This document shows positions 44,439 to 54,025 of a stretch of DNA of 64,000 nucleotides, piece by piece. The translations under genes and the position numbers were made by a program. The notes below the pieces were generated by a model, which saw nothing but the letters and a program-made list of their open reading frames with translations, had not been told where the DNA came from and did not search any database. Position 1 is the first letter of the stretch, and each line of letters opens with the position of its first letter. The stretch is taken from assembly GCF_036634175.1 (NCBI RefSeq), contig NZ_JAZIFX010000001.1, positions 1,240,001-1,304,000 on the forward strand, in the 5' to 3' direction. The stretch comes from Streptomyces sp. P9-A2 (GTDB lineage Bacteria > Actinomycetota > Actinomycetes > Streptomycetales > Streptomycetaceae).

Positions 44439-47400
44439 CTATTTCTCGGCAACGCCGGCCGAGTCGAACGTCGCCACCTCGTGCATGGCCCGCGCGGTGC
44501 TCTGCACCATCGGCAGGGCGAGCAGCGCGCCCGTGCCCTCGCCGAGGCGCAGGTCCAGGTCGACCAGCGGGCGCAGGCCCAGCTTGTTGAGCGCGGCCAC
44601 ATGGCCGGGCTCGGCGCTGCGGTGCCCCGCGATGCACGCGGCCAGCACCTCGGGGGCGATGGCACGGGCCACCAGGGCCGCGGCCCCGGCGCTGACGCCG
44701 TCCAGGATCACCGGCGTACGCAGGGACGCACCGCCGAGGAGCAGGCCCACCATGGCCGCGTGCTCGAACCCGCCGACGGCGGCGAGGACGCCGATGGGGT
44801 CGGCGGGGTCCGGCCGGTGCAGTTCGAGGGCGCGGCGCACGACGTCGGTCTTGCGGACCAGGGTCTCGTCGTTGATGCCGGTGCCCCGGCCGGTGACCTC
44901 GGCCGGGTCCGCGCCGGTGAAGACGGAGATCAGGGCGGCGGACGCGGTGGTGTTCGCGATGCCCATCTCACCGGTGAGCAGCGCCTTGTTGCCGGCGGCG
45001 ACCAGGTCGCGGGCGGTCTCGATGCCGACCTCGATGGCCTGCTTGGCCTCCTCGCGGGTCATCGCGAGGCCGGCGGTCATGTCGGAGGTGCCGGCGCGGA
45101 CCTTGCGCGGCAGCAGTCCCGGGGTGGCCGGGAGGTCGGAGGCCACCCCGACGTCGACCACGCAGACCTCGGCGCCCACCTGCGTGGCGAAGGCGTTGCA
45201 GACCGCTCCGCCGCCGAGGAAGTTGGCCACCATCTGGGCGGTGACCTCCTGCGGCCACGGGGTGACGCCCTGGGCGTGAACACCGTGGTCGCCCGCGAAG
45301 ACCGCGACGGCCGCGGGCTCCGGAATGGGCGGCGGGCACTGGCGGGACAGTCCGGACAACTGCGCGGAGATGATCTCCAGCATGCCGAGCGCGCCGGCCG
45401 GCTTGGTCATCCGCTTCTGCCGCTCCCAGGCCTCGCCGAGTGCCTTGGCGTCCAGCGGGCGGATCTGCGCGACGGTCTCGGCGAGCAGGTCGTGCGGCTC
45501 CTCGCCGGGCAGCACACGCCTGCCGTACGTCTCCTCGTGCACGACCCACGACAGGGGGCGGCGCTTGGACCAGCCGGCCTGCATCAGCTCGGGCTCGTCC
45601 GGGAACTCGTCGACGTAACCCACGCACAGGTAGGCGACCACTTCGAGGTGCTCGGGCAGGCCCAGCGCGCGCACCATCTCGCGCTCGTCGAAGAAGCTGA
45701 CCCAGCCGACCCCGAGGCCCTCGGCGCGCGCGGCGAGCCACAGGTTCTGGACCGCCAGGGCGGAGGAGTACGGCGCCATCTGCGGCTGGGTGTGCCGGCC
45801 CAGGGTGTGCCGGCCGCCGCGGGTCGGGTCGGCGGTGACGACGATGTTCACCGGGGTGTCGAGGATGGCCTCGATCTTCAGTTCCTTGAACTGCTTCGCC
45901 CGCCCCTTGGGCAGGGACTTGGCGTAGGCGTCGCGCTGGCGCTCGGCCAGTTCGTGCATGCCGCGCCGGGTCTCGGCGGAGCGGATGACGACGAAGTCCC
46001 AGGGCTGGGAGTGGCCCACGGAGGGCGCGGTGTGGGCGGCCTCCAGGACCCGGAGCAGGACCTCGTGCGGGATGGGGTCGTCGCGGAACCCGTTGCGGAT
46101 GTCCCGGCGCTCCCGCATGACCTTCTGCACGGCCTCGCGCTCGGCGTCGTCGTAGCCGGGGGCGGCGGGGCCGGCGACCGGCGTGGCGTGCACCGCTCCG
46201 GCACCCCGGGTGTCGAGGCCGTCGGGGTTCTGGGCGAGTACGGGCCGGACCGGTTCGGGCTGGACCGGTTCGGGCCGGGCGGAGTCGGACGGAGTCGGCC
46301 CGGCCTGGACCGGCTCGGTCTCCGCGGGCGGGTGCTCGCCCGGCGCGTTCCCTGCGAGGCCCTGCTCGTCCGGCGGTTCGGCGGCCTGCTCCGGGGCGGA
46401 AGCGACGGGAACGGCGCCGGTGTCGGCCTGGCGGGGCGCGGGGACCGGACCCGCGGTCTCCGGTACGGGCTGTTCCTCGGCGGGGAGGGTCAGCGGCTGC
46501 GGCGGGGCCGGCGCGAGATACGGGGTGGTCGGCACGGCTCCCTCTACGGGGACGAACTCCCCCGGGGTCTGGTCCGGCCGCGCCTCCGGGGAAACGCTGC
46601 CGGGGAGCGGCGTGGTAGTGCCGTCGGGAGCGGCCGGGTCGGCAGCGGGGGCTTCGGGGCCCGAGGGAGCCGGGGAACCGGGAAGCGGCGCCCACGCCTC
46701 CTGGACGGGCGGGGCGAAGAGGGCGACCGGGGTCTGCTGAGGCCCCTGGGCCGGGTACGCGGCCGGGATGTACGGGCCACCGGGTTCCCCGGCCACGGGC
46801 TCGGCCACCACTTGCTGAAGCACCGGCTCGGCTGCCGCGTCGGGGGCGGGCTCCGTGCCGGGAGCGGGCGCTGCTTCGAGGTCTGATACGACGGGCTCCG
46901 GCGCCTCGGCGTGCCCGGGTGCCTCGGCGTGCCCGGACGTCCTAAGGGCCGCGGCTTCGGGAGCCTGCGTCCGGTCGACGGGTGCGGCCGGTGCGGGGGC
47001 GGACGCCTCGGCGTCGCCGTCGTCCTGGGCCGCGGTGACGATGTCCTGCGGGTCTCCCGGGCCGGTGAACGGTTCCCGGGGTTCGTGGGCCACGGCGGAG
47101 GTGGCCTCGCTCCCGTCGACGACGGGGACACCCTCCGGCTCTTGGGCTGCCACGGCCTCCTGGACCGGAGAGTCGTCCGGCGCCATGGCGACGACGGGGG
47201 TGGGGTCGGCCTCGGGCGCCTGCGCCTGCTCCTCGGCGGCCGGAGCCGGTACGGGGTCGGATTCCTGACCCACGCCCTGCCCCACGCCCTGGCCCGCGGC
47301 CGGCCCTGCGGCCGGAACGAGGGACGGTACGGGGGCCGCGGCGGGGCCGGTCTCGTACCCGGGGCTCCCGGGCAGCCCGGCGATCACACCGGTCGCCGAA

Positions 47401-48233
47401 GCAGAACCCGGTTCCGTACCCGCGCCGGGCCCGGTCACGTCGGCTGCCGGTCCGGAAGAGCCCTCGGGCCCCCCGGGTCCCGCCAGGCCCTCCGGTCCCG
47501 GAGCCTCTTCCGGACCCGGCGCGGGAACGGTGTGCATGACCGGCGCACCCGTGGTGCTCTGCCGGTCCGCCGCGGCCTCGGCGGCCTGCGGCTGACCGGT
47601 GCCCGCCTCCGTCGCGACGCGTGCGACCAGTGCCTGGGCGGCACCCATGGACTGCTGAGGCGGAGCAACCGTTTCCGCTTGGACGGTCGTACCCACCGCG
47701 GCGTGGACACCCCAGGGCTGCGCCGTCTGCGGGACCGCTTCCCGGGCGCGCGGCGCGTCGAGGTACTCGGGGCCGGCGGGCGGCGGGCCTGCCTGGCGCA
47801 CCGGCACGTCGGCGGGGCCGCGGTCGGCAAGGGAGCGGACCGGGCCGGTGGTGGTGCTGGGAATGGGCGGGCCGAGGTGCAGCGGCCGGCGCGGCGCGGC
47901 CGGCGCCTGCGACTCGTGCGTGACCGCCGGACCGGGCGCCTGCCGCTGCCCGGGATCGGGCAGGCGGACGCCGCCGAGGTCGACCGAGCCGGTGTCCCGG
48001 CCGGACGTCTCGTGCGGTCCCGGCTCGTGCACGGTCTCGACGACCGGCTCCGGCGCGGGTGGGGCGACCTCGTTGCCCCAGGCGCCCTGTGCGCCCGGCA
48101 GCAGCAGGTCTTCGTCCTCGGCGGAACTGTCGGAGAGGTAGGTGTACGAGTCGGGCGCGGGGACGCCCGGCTGCTCCACCATGCCTGCGTTCTCCGGCTG
48201 TCCCTCGCCCGGGACCTGGCCGGTGTCGGTCAT
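44439..48233 (-). CDS. cobT: BluB-CobT fusion: dimethylbenzimidazole synthase and phosphoribosyltransferase
   Basis: 1264 residues. Residues 1 to about 690 are a disordered Pro/Ala/Glu/Gly-rich region. Residues about 695-908 are a BluB-type flavin nitroreductase fold (MRERRDIRNGFRDDPIPHEV, SVGHSQPWDFVVIRS, GLGVGWVSFFDERE), which makes 5,6-dimethylbenzimidazole from reduced FMN. Residues about 915-1264 are CobT (GEMGIANTTASAA, DGVSAGAAAL, and the base Glu in LRLGEGTGALLALP), which attaches ribose phosphate to it. The ATG follows GAGGGG. The two activities are consecutive steps for the lower ligand of cobalamin. Confidence 0.92.
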   Translation of the reverse strand: MTDTGQVPGEGQPENAGMVEQPGVPAPDSYTYLSDSSAEDEDLLLPGAQGAWGNEVAPPAPEPVVETVHEPGPHETSGRDTGSVDLGGVRLPDPGQRQAPGPAVTHESQAPAAPRRPLHLGPPIPSTTTGPVRSLADRGPADVPVRQAGPPPAGPEYLDAPRAREAVPQTAQPWGVHAAVGTTVQAETVAPPQQSMGAAQALVARVATEAGTGQPQAAEAAADRQSTTGAPVMHTVPAPGPEEAPGPEGLAGPGGPEGSSGPAADVTGPGAGTEPGSASATGVIAGLPGSPGYETGPAAAPVPSLVPAAGPAAGQGVGQGVGQESDPVPAPAAEEQAQAPEADPTPVVAMAPDDSPVQEAVAAQEPEGVPVVDGSEATSAVAHEPREPFTGPGDPQDIVTAAQDDGDAEASAPAPAAPVDRTQAPEAAALRTSGHAEAPGHAEAPEPVVSDLEAAPAPGTEPAPDAAAEPVLQQVVAEPVAGEPGGPYIPAAYPAQGPQQTPVALFAPPVQEAWAPLPGSPAPSGPEAPAADPAAPDGTTTPLPGSVSPEARPDQTPGEFVPVEGAVPTTPYLAPAPPQPLTLPAEEQPVPETAGPVPAPRQADTGAVPVASAPEQAAEPPDEQGLAGNAPGEHPPAETEPVQAGPTPSDSARPEPVQPEPVRPVLAQNPDGLDTRGAGAVHATPVAGPAAPGYDDAEREAVQKVMRERRDIRNGFRDDPIPHEVLLRVLEAAHTAPSVGHSQPWDFVVIRSAETRRGMHELAERQRDAYAKSLPKGRAKQFKELKIEAILDTPVNIVVTADPTRGGRHTLGRHTQPQMAPYSSALAVQNLWLAARAEGLGVGWVSFFDEREMVRALGLPEHLEVVAYLCVGYVDEFPDEPELMQAGWSKRRPLSWVVHEETYGRRVLPGEEPHDLLAETVAQIRPLDAKALGEAWERQKRMTKPAGALGMLEIISAQLSGLSRQCPPPIPEPAAVAVFAGDHGVHAQGVTPWPQEVTAQMVANFLGGGAVCNAFATQVGAEVCVVDVGVASDLPATPGLLPRKVRAGTSDMTAGLAMTREEAKQAIEVGIETARDLVAAGNKALLTGEMGIANTTASAALISVFTGADPAEVTGRGTGINDETLVRKTDVVRRALELHRPDPADPIGVLAAVGGFEHAAMVGLLLGGASLRTPVILDGVSAGAAALVARAIAPEVLAACIAGHRSAEPGHVAALNKLGLRPLVDLDLRLGEGTGALLALPMVQSTARAMHEVATFDSAGVAEK

Positions 48234-48614
48234 GCGTACCCCTCGCCCATCGGTTAGTGCTCCTACGACCAGCTCACCCGGGACGGCGCACCCGACCGCC
48301 CCACACTGAAGAACGAGCGTGCGTCCTCAGCGGTACGAACGGCCTGCCCTGAAAGGCGACAAAGCCATTCACAGGCATTGTCGCTGCCGTACGGCCGCCG
48401 CGTCAGCTTGATCCGCGACGGTTCCGCTGTGGACTGCGCCACGTTGCGCGTCCTTGGGTTGTGCCGTACCACACACGCCTCGCAACGGGCGTGTTTTCGG
48501 GACATCGGCCGACGAGTCGGCGGGCGTCCGAGTTGCGGTACAACGATCGGCCAGCCTACCGCGCGCGATACGACAACCCGCTCGCGGGGACGGCATCGCA
48601 ACAGGGCGGCGGGC
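48234..48614. other. gap upstream of bluB-cobT
   Basis: 381 bases of lower GC than the surroundings, likely the cobT promoter and leader. I looked for a B12 riboswitch (B12 box and GCCACTG pattern) and found none. GCGACAA/TTGTCGC at 48356-48384 is a weak hairpin. An open frame on the minus strand (48263-48601) has poor codon choice and no clear ribosome site; it is left uncalled. Confidence 0.5.
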
Positions 48615-49826
48615 TCAGGCGGTACGCGTCGGCAGTACGCCGCTGAGCAGGAACGCGACGCTCCGTTCGGTCTCCGTCCAGGCCTTGGTGTCGAGTGCCA
48701 CGGACTGCAGGAGAGCGCACTCGACCCGGTAGCCGTGCTCGGTCAGTTCCCGGCCGATCCGTTCGGCCGCGTCGCGGGTGGCGGCGTGCGTGACGATGCG
48801 CTGCGGGCGGCGGTCGGCCACCGCCAGGACCACGGCCGCTCCCCCGCCGCCGACCCGGACGACGTCCGGTTCGGGTAGGTCTTCCAGCACGTGCGGGGCG
48901 GTGCCGTGCACGATCTGGAGCTGGACGCCGTGCCGGCGGGCGGTGGAGTCGGTGTGCGCGCAGGCCCGCGGGTCGCTGTCGACCGCGATGACCGCGGCGC
49001 CGGCCCGTGCCGCCTCGGTGGCGAAGGCGCCGTTCCCGCAGCCGATGTCCCATACGAGGTCACCGAGTCTGGGTCCGAGCCGGGCGAGCTGGGAGACACG
49101 CAACGGCTCCCGTTCGCCCTCGCCGAGGTCGCCGCCATAGGCGTCGGCCGGCAGCGTCCAGCCGCGGGGCCCGGATGCGGGGTCGCGCCCGGCGATCCAG
49201 CCGCCGGACGCGGTGGTGGCGGTCTGGCCGCCGATGACGATGACGACGTTCGGGTCGCGCCAGGTGTGGTCGGCGGCCTTGTCGGAGGTGACGACGCTGA
49301 CCTGCTCGCGCACGGTGCCGAGCTCCTCGCAGATGACGAAGGTGCGGTGGACGCCCTCCATGAGCAGGCCCAGTTCGGCCGGACCGGCGCCGGGAGACGT
49401 AAGAACCGCCACTTTAGTGTGGGCTCGGCATACGTTCACCGCGCGTCGCAGGGTTCGGGGGTGTGCGACCACCACATGTGCGTCGTCCCAGGGCATGCCG
49501 GCTCGGGCGAAGGCGGTGGCAACGGAGGAGACTGCGGGAACGACCTCGACCTCCAGGCCGAACTCGGGTGCGCGCAGGGTCCGTACGACGCCGAAGAAGC
49601 CCGGGTCGCCGTCGGCGAGGACCACCGCCGTGCCGCGGTGACCGGCGACGCGGCGGGCGGCCAGGGCGGCACTGCCGAGCCGGATGCGCTCGGCACCGGC
49701 GGGTACCTCGGGAAGTTCCAGGTGGTGCGCGGCGCCTGCCACCAGGGTGGCGGCGCCCAGTGCGGCGCGGGCCGCTGCGGTCAGCGGCGAACCGTCCCAG
49801 CCGATCACCGTGACCCGGTCGGCCAT
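48615..49826 (-). CDS. cobL: precorrin-6Y C5,15-methyltransferase (decarboxylating), CbiE-CbiT fusion
   Basis: 403 residues from the ATG at 49826 (AGGAGACTG upstream). The N-terminal CbiE half has the tetrapyrrole methylase pattern (VTVIGWDGSPLTAAARAAL, VVLADGDPGFFG). The CbiT half has the Rossmann loop VWDIGCGNGAFATEAARAG near residue 255. Methylates C5 and C15 and removes the acetate side chain in corrin ring synthesis. It shares the strand with the cobT and cysG-like genes but is separated by 381 bases. Confidence 0.93.
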   Translation of the reverse strand: MADRVTVIGWDGSPLTAAARAALGAATLVAGAAHHLELPEVPAGAERIRLGSAALAARRVAGHRGTAVVLADGDPGFFGVVRTLRAPEFGLEVEVVPAVSSVATAFARAGMPWDDAHVVVAHPRTLRRAVNVCRAHTKVAVLTSPGAGPAELGLLMEGVHRTFVICEELGTVREQVSVVTSDKAADHTWRDPNVVIVIGGQTATTASGGWIAGRDPASGPRGWTLPADAYGGDLGEGEREPLRVSQLARLGPRLGDLVWDIGCGNGAFATEAARAGAAVIAVDSDPRACAHTDSTARRHGVQLQIVHGTAPHVLEDLPEPDVVRVGGGGAAVVLAVADRRPQRIVTHAATRDAAERIGRELTEHGYRVECALLQSVALDTKAWTETERSVAFLLSGVLPTRTA

Positions 49827-49981
49827 CGTTGTCAGTCTCCTGGTGTGCGCGGGGCGTCTTGGGTGTGCGGGGCGTGGTCGGCCGCTCCGGCCTCGGGCGG
49901 GCTTGGTGAGGGTACCCGGTACGGCCGTGAACCGGGGTGGCCCACCACCGGTAGCCCGTCCGGGAGGTTTCCGGAAGAGGC

Positions 49982-50623
49982 TCAGCTCCAGTCGGTGAAG
50001 GCGGTGAACTGTCCGGTGTCGGCCAGTTGTTCGGCCGATCCCTCGAGGTCCTCCGGCAGCAGGCTCCACACGATGAAGTCGGTGCGTACGTCCGTCCAGA
50101 CGCCGTCGTCGCCGCGGAGATGGGCTATGCAGGCGTTGCGCAGGACGCCCTCGCTGATGCAGCCGATCTTCTGGGCGACCTGTTGCGAGGCGGTGTTGTC
50201 GGCGGCCGTGCGCAGCTCGACGCGTTCCATCTTCTGGTCGCCGAAGAGCCACTGGGCCGTGGCCATGGCGGCCTCGGAGGCGTAGCCCTCGCCGCGCGCC
50301 CAGGGGGCGACGATGTACGAGAGTTCGGTGGACCGGATGTGCCAGTTGGTCCTGGTCAGCTGGATGATGCCCACCAGGCGCTGGGTGAGGAACTCGGTGA
50401 CGGCGAGGTCCAGTCCGCGGCCGGCCGCACGTTGGGCGGGGGCGTGCTCGGTGATCCAGGCGCGGGCGGCCTGCTCGGTGAAGGGCCGGGGAACGTCGGT
50501 CCAGGCGGCGATCTGCTCGTCGTTCATCATCTCGGTCAGAAGGGGGACGTCGTCCTCATCGAGGGGACGCAGCACCAACCGCTCCGTGTTGATGGAGATG
50601 TTGGGGAAGGTGCTGCTCGTCAT
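49982..50623 (-). CDS. RimJ/RimL-type GNAT acetyltransferase
   Basis: 213 residues. Typical order: INTERLVLRPLDEDDVPLL, then TELSYIVAPWARGEGYASEAA (acetyl-CoA loop) and VELRTAADNTASQQVAQKIG. This is the RimJ/L or antibiotic-type GNAT subfamily. No substrate can be named. It lies alone, downstream of the metNIQ terminator hairpin. Confidence 0.9.
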   Translation of the reverse strand: MTSSTFPNISINTERLVLRPLDEDDVPLLTEMMNDEQIAAWTDVPRPFTEQAARAWITEHAPAQRAAGRGLDLAVTEFLTQRLVGIIQLTRTNWHIRSTELSYIVAPWARGEGYASEAAMATAQWLFGDQKMERVELRTAADNTASQQVAQKIGCISEGVLRNACIAHLRGDDGVWTDVRTDFIVWSLLPEDLEGSAEQLADTGQFTAFTDWS

Positions 50624-50700
50624 GCGCCGCTCCGTAACCTTCGTGACCGTCGGACACCGCTGAACTGCCCAGCATGCAGCATGAAAGCACCGGACCGCAC

Positions 50701-50737
50701 CACGGGGTCCACTCCGTGTGCCGGAGTGGACCCCGTG
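50701..50737. terminator. perfect 16-bp hairpin after metQ
   Basis: CACGGGGTCCACTCCG pairs exactly with 50722-50737 around TGTGC. It lies 107 bases past the metQ stop, in the gap before the GNAT gene, and probably ends the metNIQ transcript. Confidence 0.75.
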
Positions 50738-50843
50738 AGTGCCGAACGGGTGGCGGGAGCGGCGCGGACGGCGGTGTGCCCCCTCGTGCGCCCGGCCGTG
50801 TGCCCTGCGCCGGTGGTGCGCGTCGCCCGGATCGTACGGCGGA

Positions 50844-51671
50844 TCAGAAGGCGGCGACGACCGAGCCGGCGTACTTGTCGTCGATGAACTTCTTGACCTC
50901 GTCGGAGGTGAGCAGCTCGGCGAGCTTCTTCACGCGCGGGTCGTCCTCGTTGCCTTCCTTGACGGCGAGGAAGTTGGCGTTCGGGTTGCCCTCGGCGGAC
51001 TCGAGGACGAGGGCGTCCTCGGCCGGCTGGAGGTCGGCCCCGATGGCGTAGTTGCCGTTGACGACCGCGGCGTCGACGTCGGCCAGGGCGCGCGGTGTCT
51101 GGGCCGCCTCCAGCGCCTTGAACTTGAGCTTCTTCGGGTTCTCGGTGATGTCCGAAGAGGTCGCCCCGAAGCCGACGCCGTCCTTGAGCGTGATGATCTT
51201 GTTGGCGGCGAGCAGCTGCAGCGCGCGTCCCTCGTTGATGGTGTCGTTGGGGATGGCGATGGTCGCACCGCTCTTCAGCTCGTCGGCCTCCTTGACCTTC
51301 TCGGAGTAGAGGCCGAGCGGCTCCAGGTGCACGTCGCCGGCGGGCACGATGTGGGTGCCGTTCTTCTTGTTGAAGTCGTCGAGGTACGCCTGGGTCTGGA
51401 AGTAGTTGGCGTCCACCGAGCCGTCCTCCGTGGAGGTGTTCGGCGTGACGTAGTCGGTGACCTCCTTGACCTCCAGGTCGAGCCCGGCCTTCTCGGCCAG
51501 GTTGTCCTTGACGAAGTTGAGGATCTCGGCGTGCGGCACGGGGCTCGCGGCGACGGTCAGCGGGCTGGAGGCGTCGGACCCGGAATCCTCCTCCGAGCCG
51601 CAGGCGGTGAGGCCGAGGGTGAGGGTTCCGGCGGCGAGGACAGCGGTGGCGATCTTGATGGTGTTACGCAC
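50844..51671 (-). CDS. metQ: methionine ABC transporter substrate-binding lipoprotein
   Basis: 275 residues from the GTG at 51671 (GGAAAGG upstream). Lipoprotein signal with lipobox LGLTAC. The mature NlpA/MetQ fold has VAASPVPHAEILNFVKDNLA, DYVTPNTSTEDGSVDANYFQ-like text, NDTINEGRALQLLAANKII, and the end KKFIDDKYAGSVVAAF. It binds methionine (or a related sulfur compound) outside the membrane. It is last in the operon, 107 bases after metI. Confidence 0.94.
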   Translation of the reverse strand: MRNTIKIATAVLAAGTLTLGLTACGSEEDSGSDASSPLTVAASPVPHAEILNFVKDNLAEKAGLDLEVKEVTDYVTPNTSTEDGSVDANYFQTQAYLDDFNKKNGTHIVPAGDVHLEPLGLYSEKVKEADELKSGATIAIPNDTINEGRALQLLAANKIITLKDGVGFGATSSDITENPKKLKFKALEAAQTPRALADVDAAVVNGNYAIGADLQPAEDALVLESAEGNPNANFLAVKEGNEDDPRVKKLAELLTSDEVKKFIDDKYAGSVVAAF

Positions 51672-51778
51672 GAAAAGTGCCTTTCCTTCAGGGTGGTGCG
51701 GCCCCGACTCGGGGTGGTGCGGGGCCTTCGGGGAAGTGGGGATCAGGGGGTGCGTGAAGGCTGAGGGCGGGGCCTGGG

Positions 51779-52528
51779 CTATCCGGCCTTGCCGACGTCG
51801 GCCGTCGCGGTCGCCGTCGCCGGCTCCTTGGCCTTGAGCAGCCGCAGCCTCGGTCCGGAGCTCTGGCGTCCGCCCCGGTGGTGCAGGGAGCGGGCCGCGT
51901 AGTCGCCGGCGAACTGGATGAGGGAGATGGCCACGGCGAGAACCGCCACGGTGATCCACATCAGTCCGGTCTCGAAGCGCTGGTAGCCGTAGCGGACGGC
52001 GAGGTCGCCGAGTCCGCCGCCGCCCACGGTGCCGGCCATGGCCGAGTAGCCGATGAGGGCGACGATCGTGGTGGTGGTGCTGGCGATCAGCGAGGGCAGC
52101 GCCTCGGGCACGAGGACCCGGCGGACGATCGTCCAGGTGTTGCCGCCCATGGCTTGCACGGCCTCGACGAGCCCATGATCCACTTCGCGTACGGCCGTCT
52201 CGACGAGGCGGGCGAAGAAGGGGATACCGCCGATGGCGAGGGGCACGATCGCGGCCTCGCTGCCGATGGTCGTCCCGGTGATCCAGCGGGTGAAGCTCAT
52301 CAGGGCGACCATGAGGATGATGAACGGCATCGAGCGGCCGACGTTCACGATCTGCCCGATGACCTTGCTCACCAGACTGTTCTGCAGCAGTCCGCCCTTG
52401 TCGGTGAGGACGAGCAGGACGCCGATCGGGAGGCCGAGGACGACGGAGATCAGGGTCGACCAGCCGACCATGATCAGCGTCTCCCAACACGCCTGTTCCA
52501 GCAGCGGCTGCATCTGGGACCAGGTCAC
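51779..52528 (-). CDS. metI: methionine ABC transporter permease
   Basis: 249 residues with five or six helices. The MetI pattern is WETLIMVGWSTLISVVLGLP, GRSMPFIILMVALM, the EAA loop LVEAVQAMGGNTWTIVRRVL, and GYSAMAGTVGGGGLGDLAVR. The C-terminal 35 residues are an extra Arg/Ala/Thr tail. The GTG start overlaps the metN stop by four bases. Confidence 0.95.
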   Translation of the reverse strand: MTWSQMQPLLEQACWETLIMVGWSTLISVVLGLPIGVLLVLTDKGGLLQNSLVSKVIGQIVNVGRSMPFIILMVALMSFTRWITGTTIGSEAAIVPLAIGGIPFFARLVETAVREVDHGLVEAVQAMGGNTWTIVRRVLVPEALPSLIASTTTTIVALIGYSAMAGTVGGGGLGDLAVRYGYQRFETGLMWITVAVLAVAISLIQFAGDYAARSLHHRGGRQSSGPRLRLLKAKEPATATATADVGKAG

Positions 52529-53613
52529 TTGGCATCCTCCTTCACGAGCGCCGACGGCGCCCGGTCCACCTGCTGTGCCTGCTGTACCGGTTCGCTCTGT
52601 TCGACGGCCTCGATGTACAGCCCCTGTTCACGCAGGAAGCCGATCGGTACCACGTTGTCCTCGTAGCGGCCCGGGAGCTCGATGCGCATCCTGCCCACCT
52701 GGAGGCCGCCGACGGTGTCGATGGCGGCGCCGAGGATCGAGATGTCGATGTTGTAGGTGCGGGACAGCTGGGAGATGACCGGCTGGGTCGCGCTCTCGCC
52801 CTGGAAGGTGATGTCCAGGACGGTGCGGTTGTCGCCCGACACCTCGCCGGCGACCGGGAACAGCGCGGAGGCCAGTTCGGAGCCGGGGGTCGCCAGGAGT
52901 TCGGTGACGGTGCCGGACTCGACGACGCGGCCGTGTTCCATCAGCGCGGCCGAGTCGCAGATCGACTTCACGACGTCCATCTCATGCGTGATGAGCAGGA
53001 CGGTCAGGCCGAGCTGGCGGTTGAGGTCGCGCAGCAGCGCCAGGATGGAGCGGGTGGTCTCCGGGTCGAGGGCGCTGGTGGCCTCGTCGGACAGCAGCAC
53101 CTTGGGGTCGCCGGCCAGGGCGCGGGCGATGCCGACGCGCTGCTTCTGGCCGCCGGAGAGCTGGGCGGGGTAGGCCTTGGCCTTGTCGGCGAGGCCGACC
53201 AGGTCGAGCAGTTCCAGCGCCTTGCGGGAACGTTCCTTCCCCGACCGGCCGAGGATCTCCAGCGGCAGTTCGACGTTGTCCTGCACGGTGCGCGAGGAGA
53301 GCAGGTTGAAGTGCTGGAAGACCATGCCGATGCGGCTGCGCGCCTGCCGCAGTTCCCGGCCGGCCCGCGGCCCGCGCCCGGCCAGGGCGGTGAGGTCCTG
53401 ACCCGCGACGGTCACGGTGCCCGAGGTGGGACGCTCCAGCAGGTTGACGCAGCGGATGAGTGAGGACTTTCCGGCGCCGGACTGGCCGATGACGCCGTAG
53501 ACCTCGCCTTCGCGGACGTGCAGGTCGACGCCGTCCAGGGCGGTGACCTCGCGTCCGCGCGAGCGGTAGACCTTGGTGAGGCCCGAGGTGGTGATCACGT
53601 GGGTAACCGTCAC
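52525..53613 (-). CDS. metN: methionine ABC transporter ATP-binding protein
   Basis: 362 residues. Walker A GQSGAGKSSLIR, signature LSGGQKQRVGIARALA, Walker B VLLSDEATSALDP (Ser in place of the more common Cys), and the H-loop THEMDV. The last 100 residues are the NIL regulatory domain (QPVISQLSRTYNIDISILGA), which gives transinhibition by methionine in relatives. The GTG at 53613 is used; a GTG at 53598 is possible. The operon leader is described at 53614-54025. Confidence 0.95.
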   Translation of the reverse strand: MTVTHVITTSGLTKVYRSRGREVTALDGVDLHVREGEVYGVIGQSGAGKSSLIRCVNLLERPTSGTVTVAGQDLTALAGRGPRAGRELRQARSRIGMVFQHFNLLSSRTVQDNVELPLEILGRSGKERSRKALELLDLVGLADKAKAYPAQLSGGQKQRVGIARALAGDPKVLLSDEATSALDPETTRSILALLRDLNRQLGLTVLLITHEMDVVKSICDSAALMEHGRVVESGTVTELLATPGSELASALFPVAGEVSGDNRTVLDITFQGESATQPVISQLSRTYNIDISILGAAIDTVGGLQVGRMRIELPGRYEDNVVPIGFLREQGLYIEAVEQSEPVQQAQQVDRAPSALVKEDAK

Positions 53614-54025
53614 TTTCGAGTGCGCGGCACGTCAGGGGAGCCGCGCGCGAGGCATTGAGGGGCGAAACCCAGGGGCCGGGGGCGGCCCTGACTCGGCACG
53701 GCCTCTCGCGAGCGGTGCGCAAGCAACCATGGAGAGACGTGCGTGCGGGGCGGGGTTCGGTACGTACACATGCGGAACACGGGGGACTCGCGTGCGGGTA
53801 CGAACCGGCTCTCGCTTCGGGGCGCGAGGCTCAGATGCTGCGGGGGCCCTCTAGGAGGCGCGCATTCGGAGCGGACACATACATCCGGCACCGAGCGGCA
53901 CACGCGCTTCGGTGGCAGGGATGCGGTCGCTCGTCGTGGTCATGCGGCCAGTAAAGCAGATGTTCACCCCTGATCGGATAGGGCTGTCCATATTCCGGAC
54001 AGCCGTGGACACCCGTGCTCGCACG
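53614..54025 (-). other. metN leader region
   Basis: 412 bases between the HAD gene stop and metN. I saw neither SAM-I nor SAM-IV riboswitch hallmarks. It contains the short frame at 53851-53943 and a hairpin CTCGC/GCGAG right after it. A promoter should lie near 53960-54020, but no clear hexamers are visible. Confidence 0.45.
53851..53943 (-). CDS. possible Cys/Met-containing leader peptide
   Basis: 30 residues from the ATG at 53943, ending GAGCMCPLRMRAS; an inner ATG at 53880 would give only MCPLRMRAS. Two Cys and two Met within ten residues, upstream of a methionine importer, suggest a translated attenuation leader. There is no clear ribosome site and it may be chance. Confidence 0.3.
   Translation of the reverse strand: MTTTSDRIPATEARVPLGAGCMCPLRMRAS

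Noticed and set aside
48263..48601. 112-residue minus-strand frame
   Set aside because: About 70 percent GC at third positions, well below real genes here, and no ribosome site or known relatives.
48234..48614. Cobalamin riboswitch upstream of bluB-cobT
   Set aside because: No B12 box or core consensus; only a weak 7-bp hairpin.
53614..54025. SAM riboswitch upstream of metN
   Set aside because: Neither SAM-I nor SAM-IV conserved blocks are visible on either strand.
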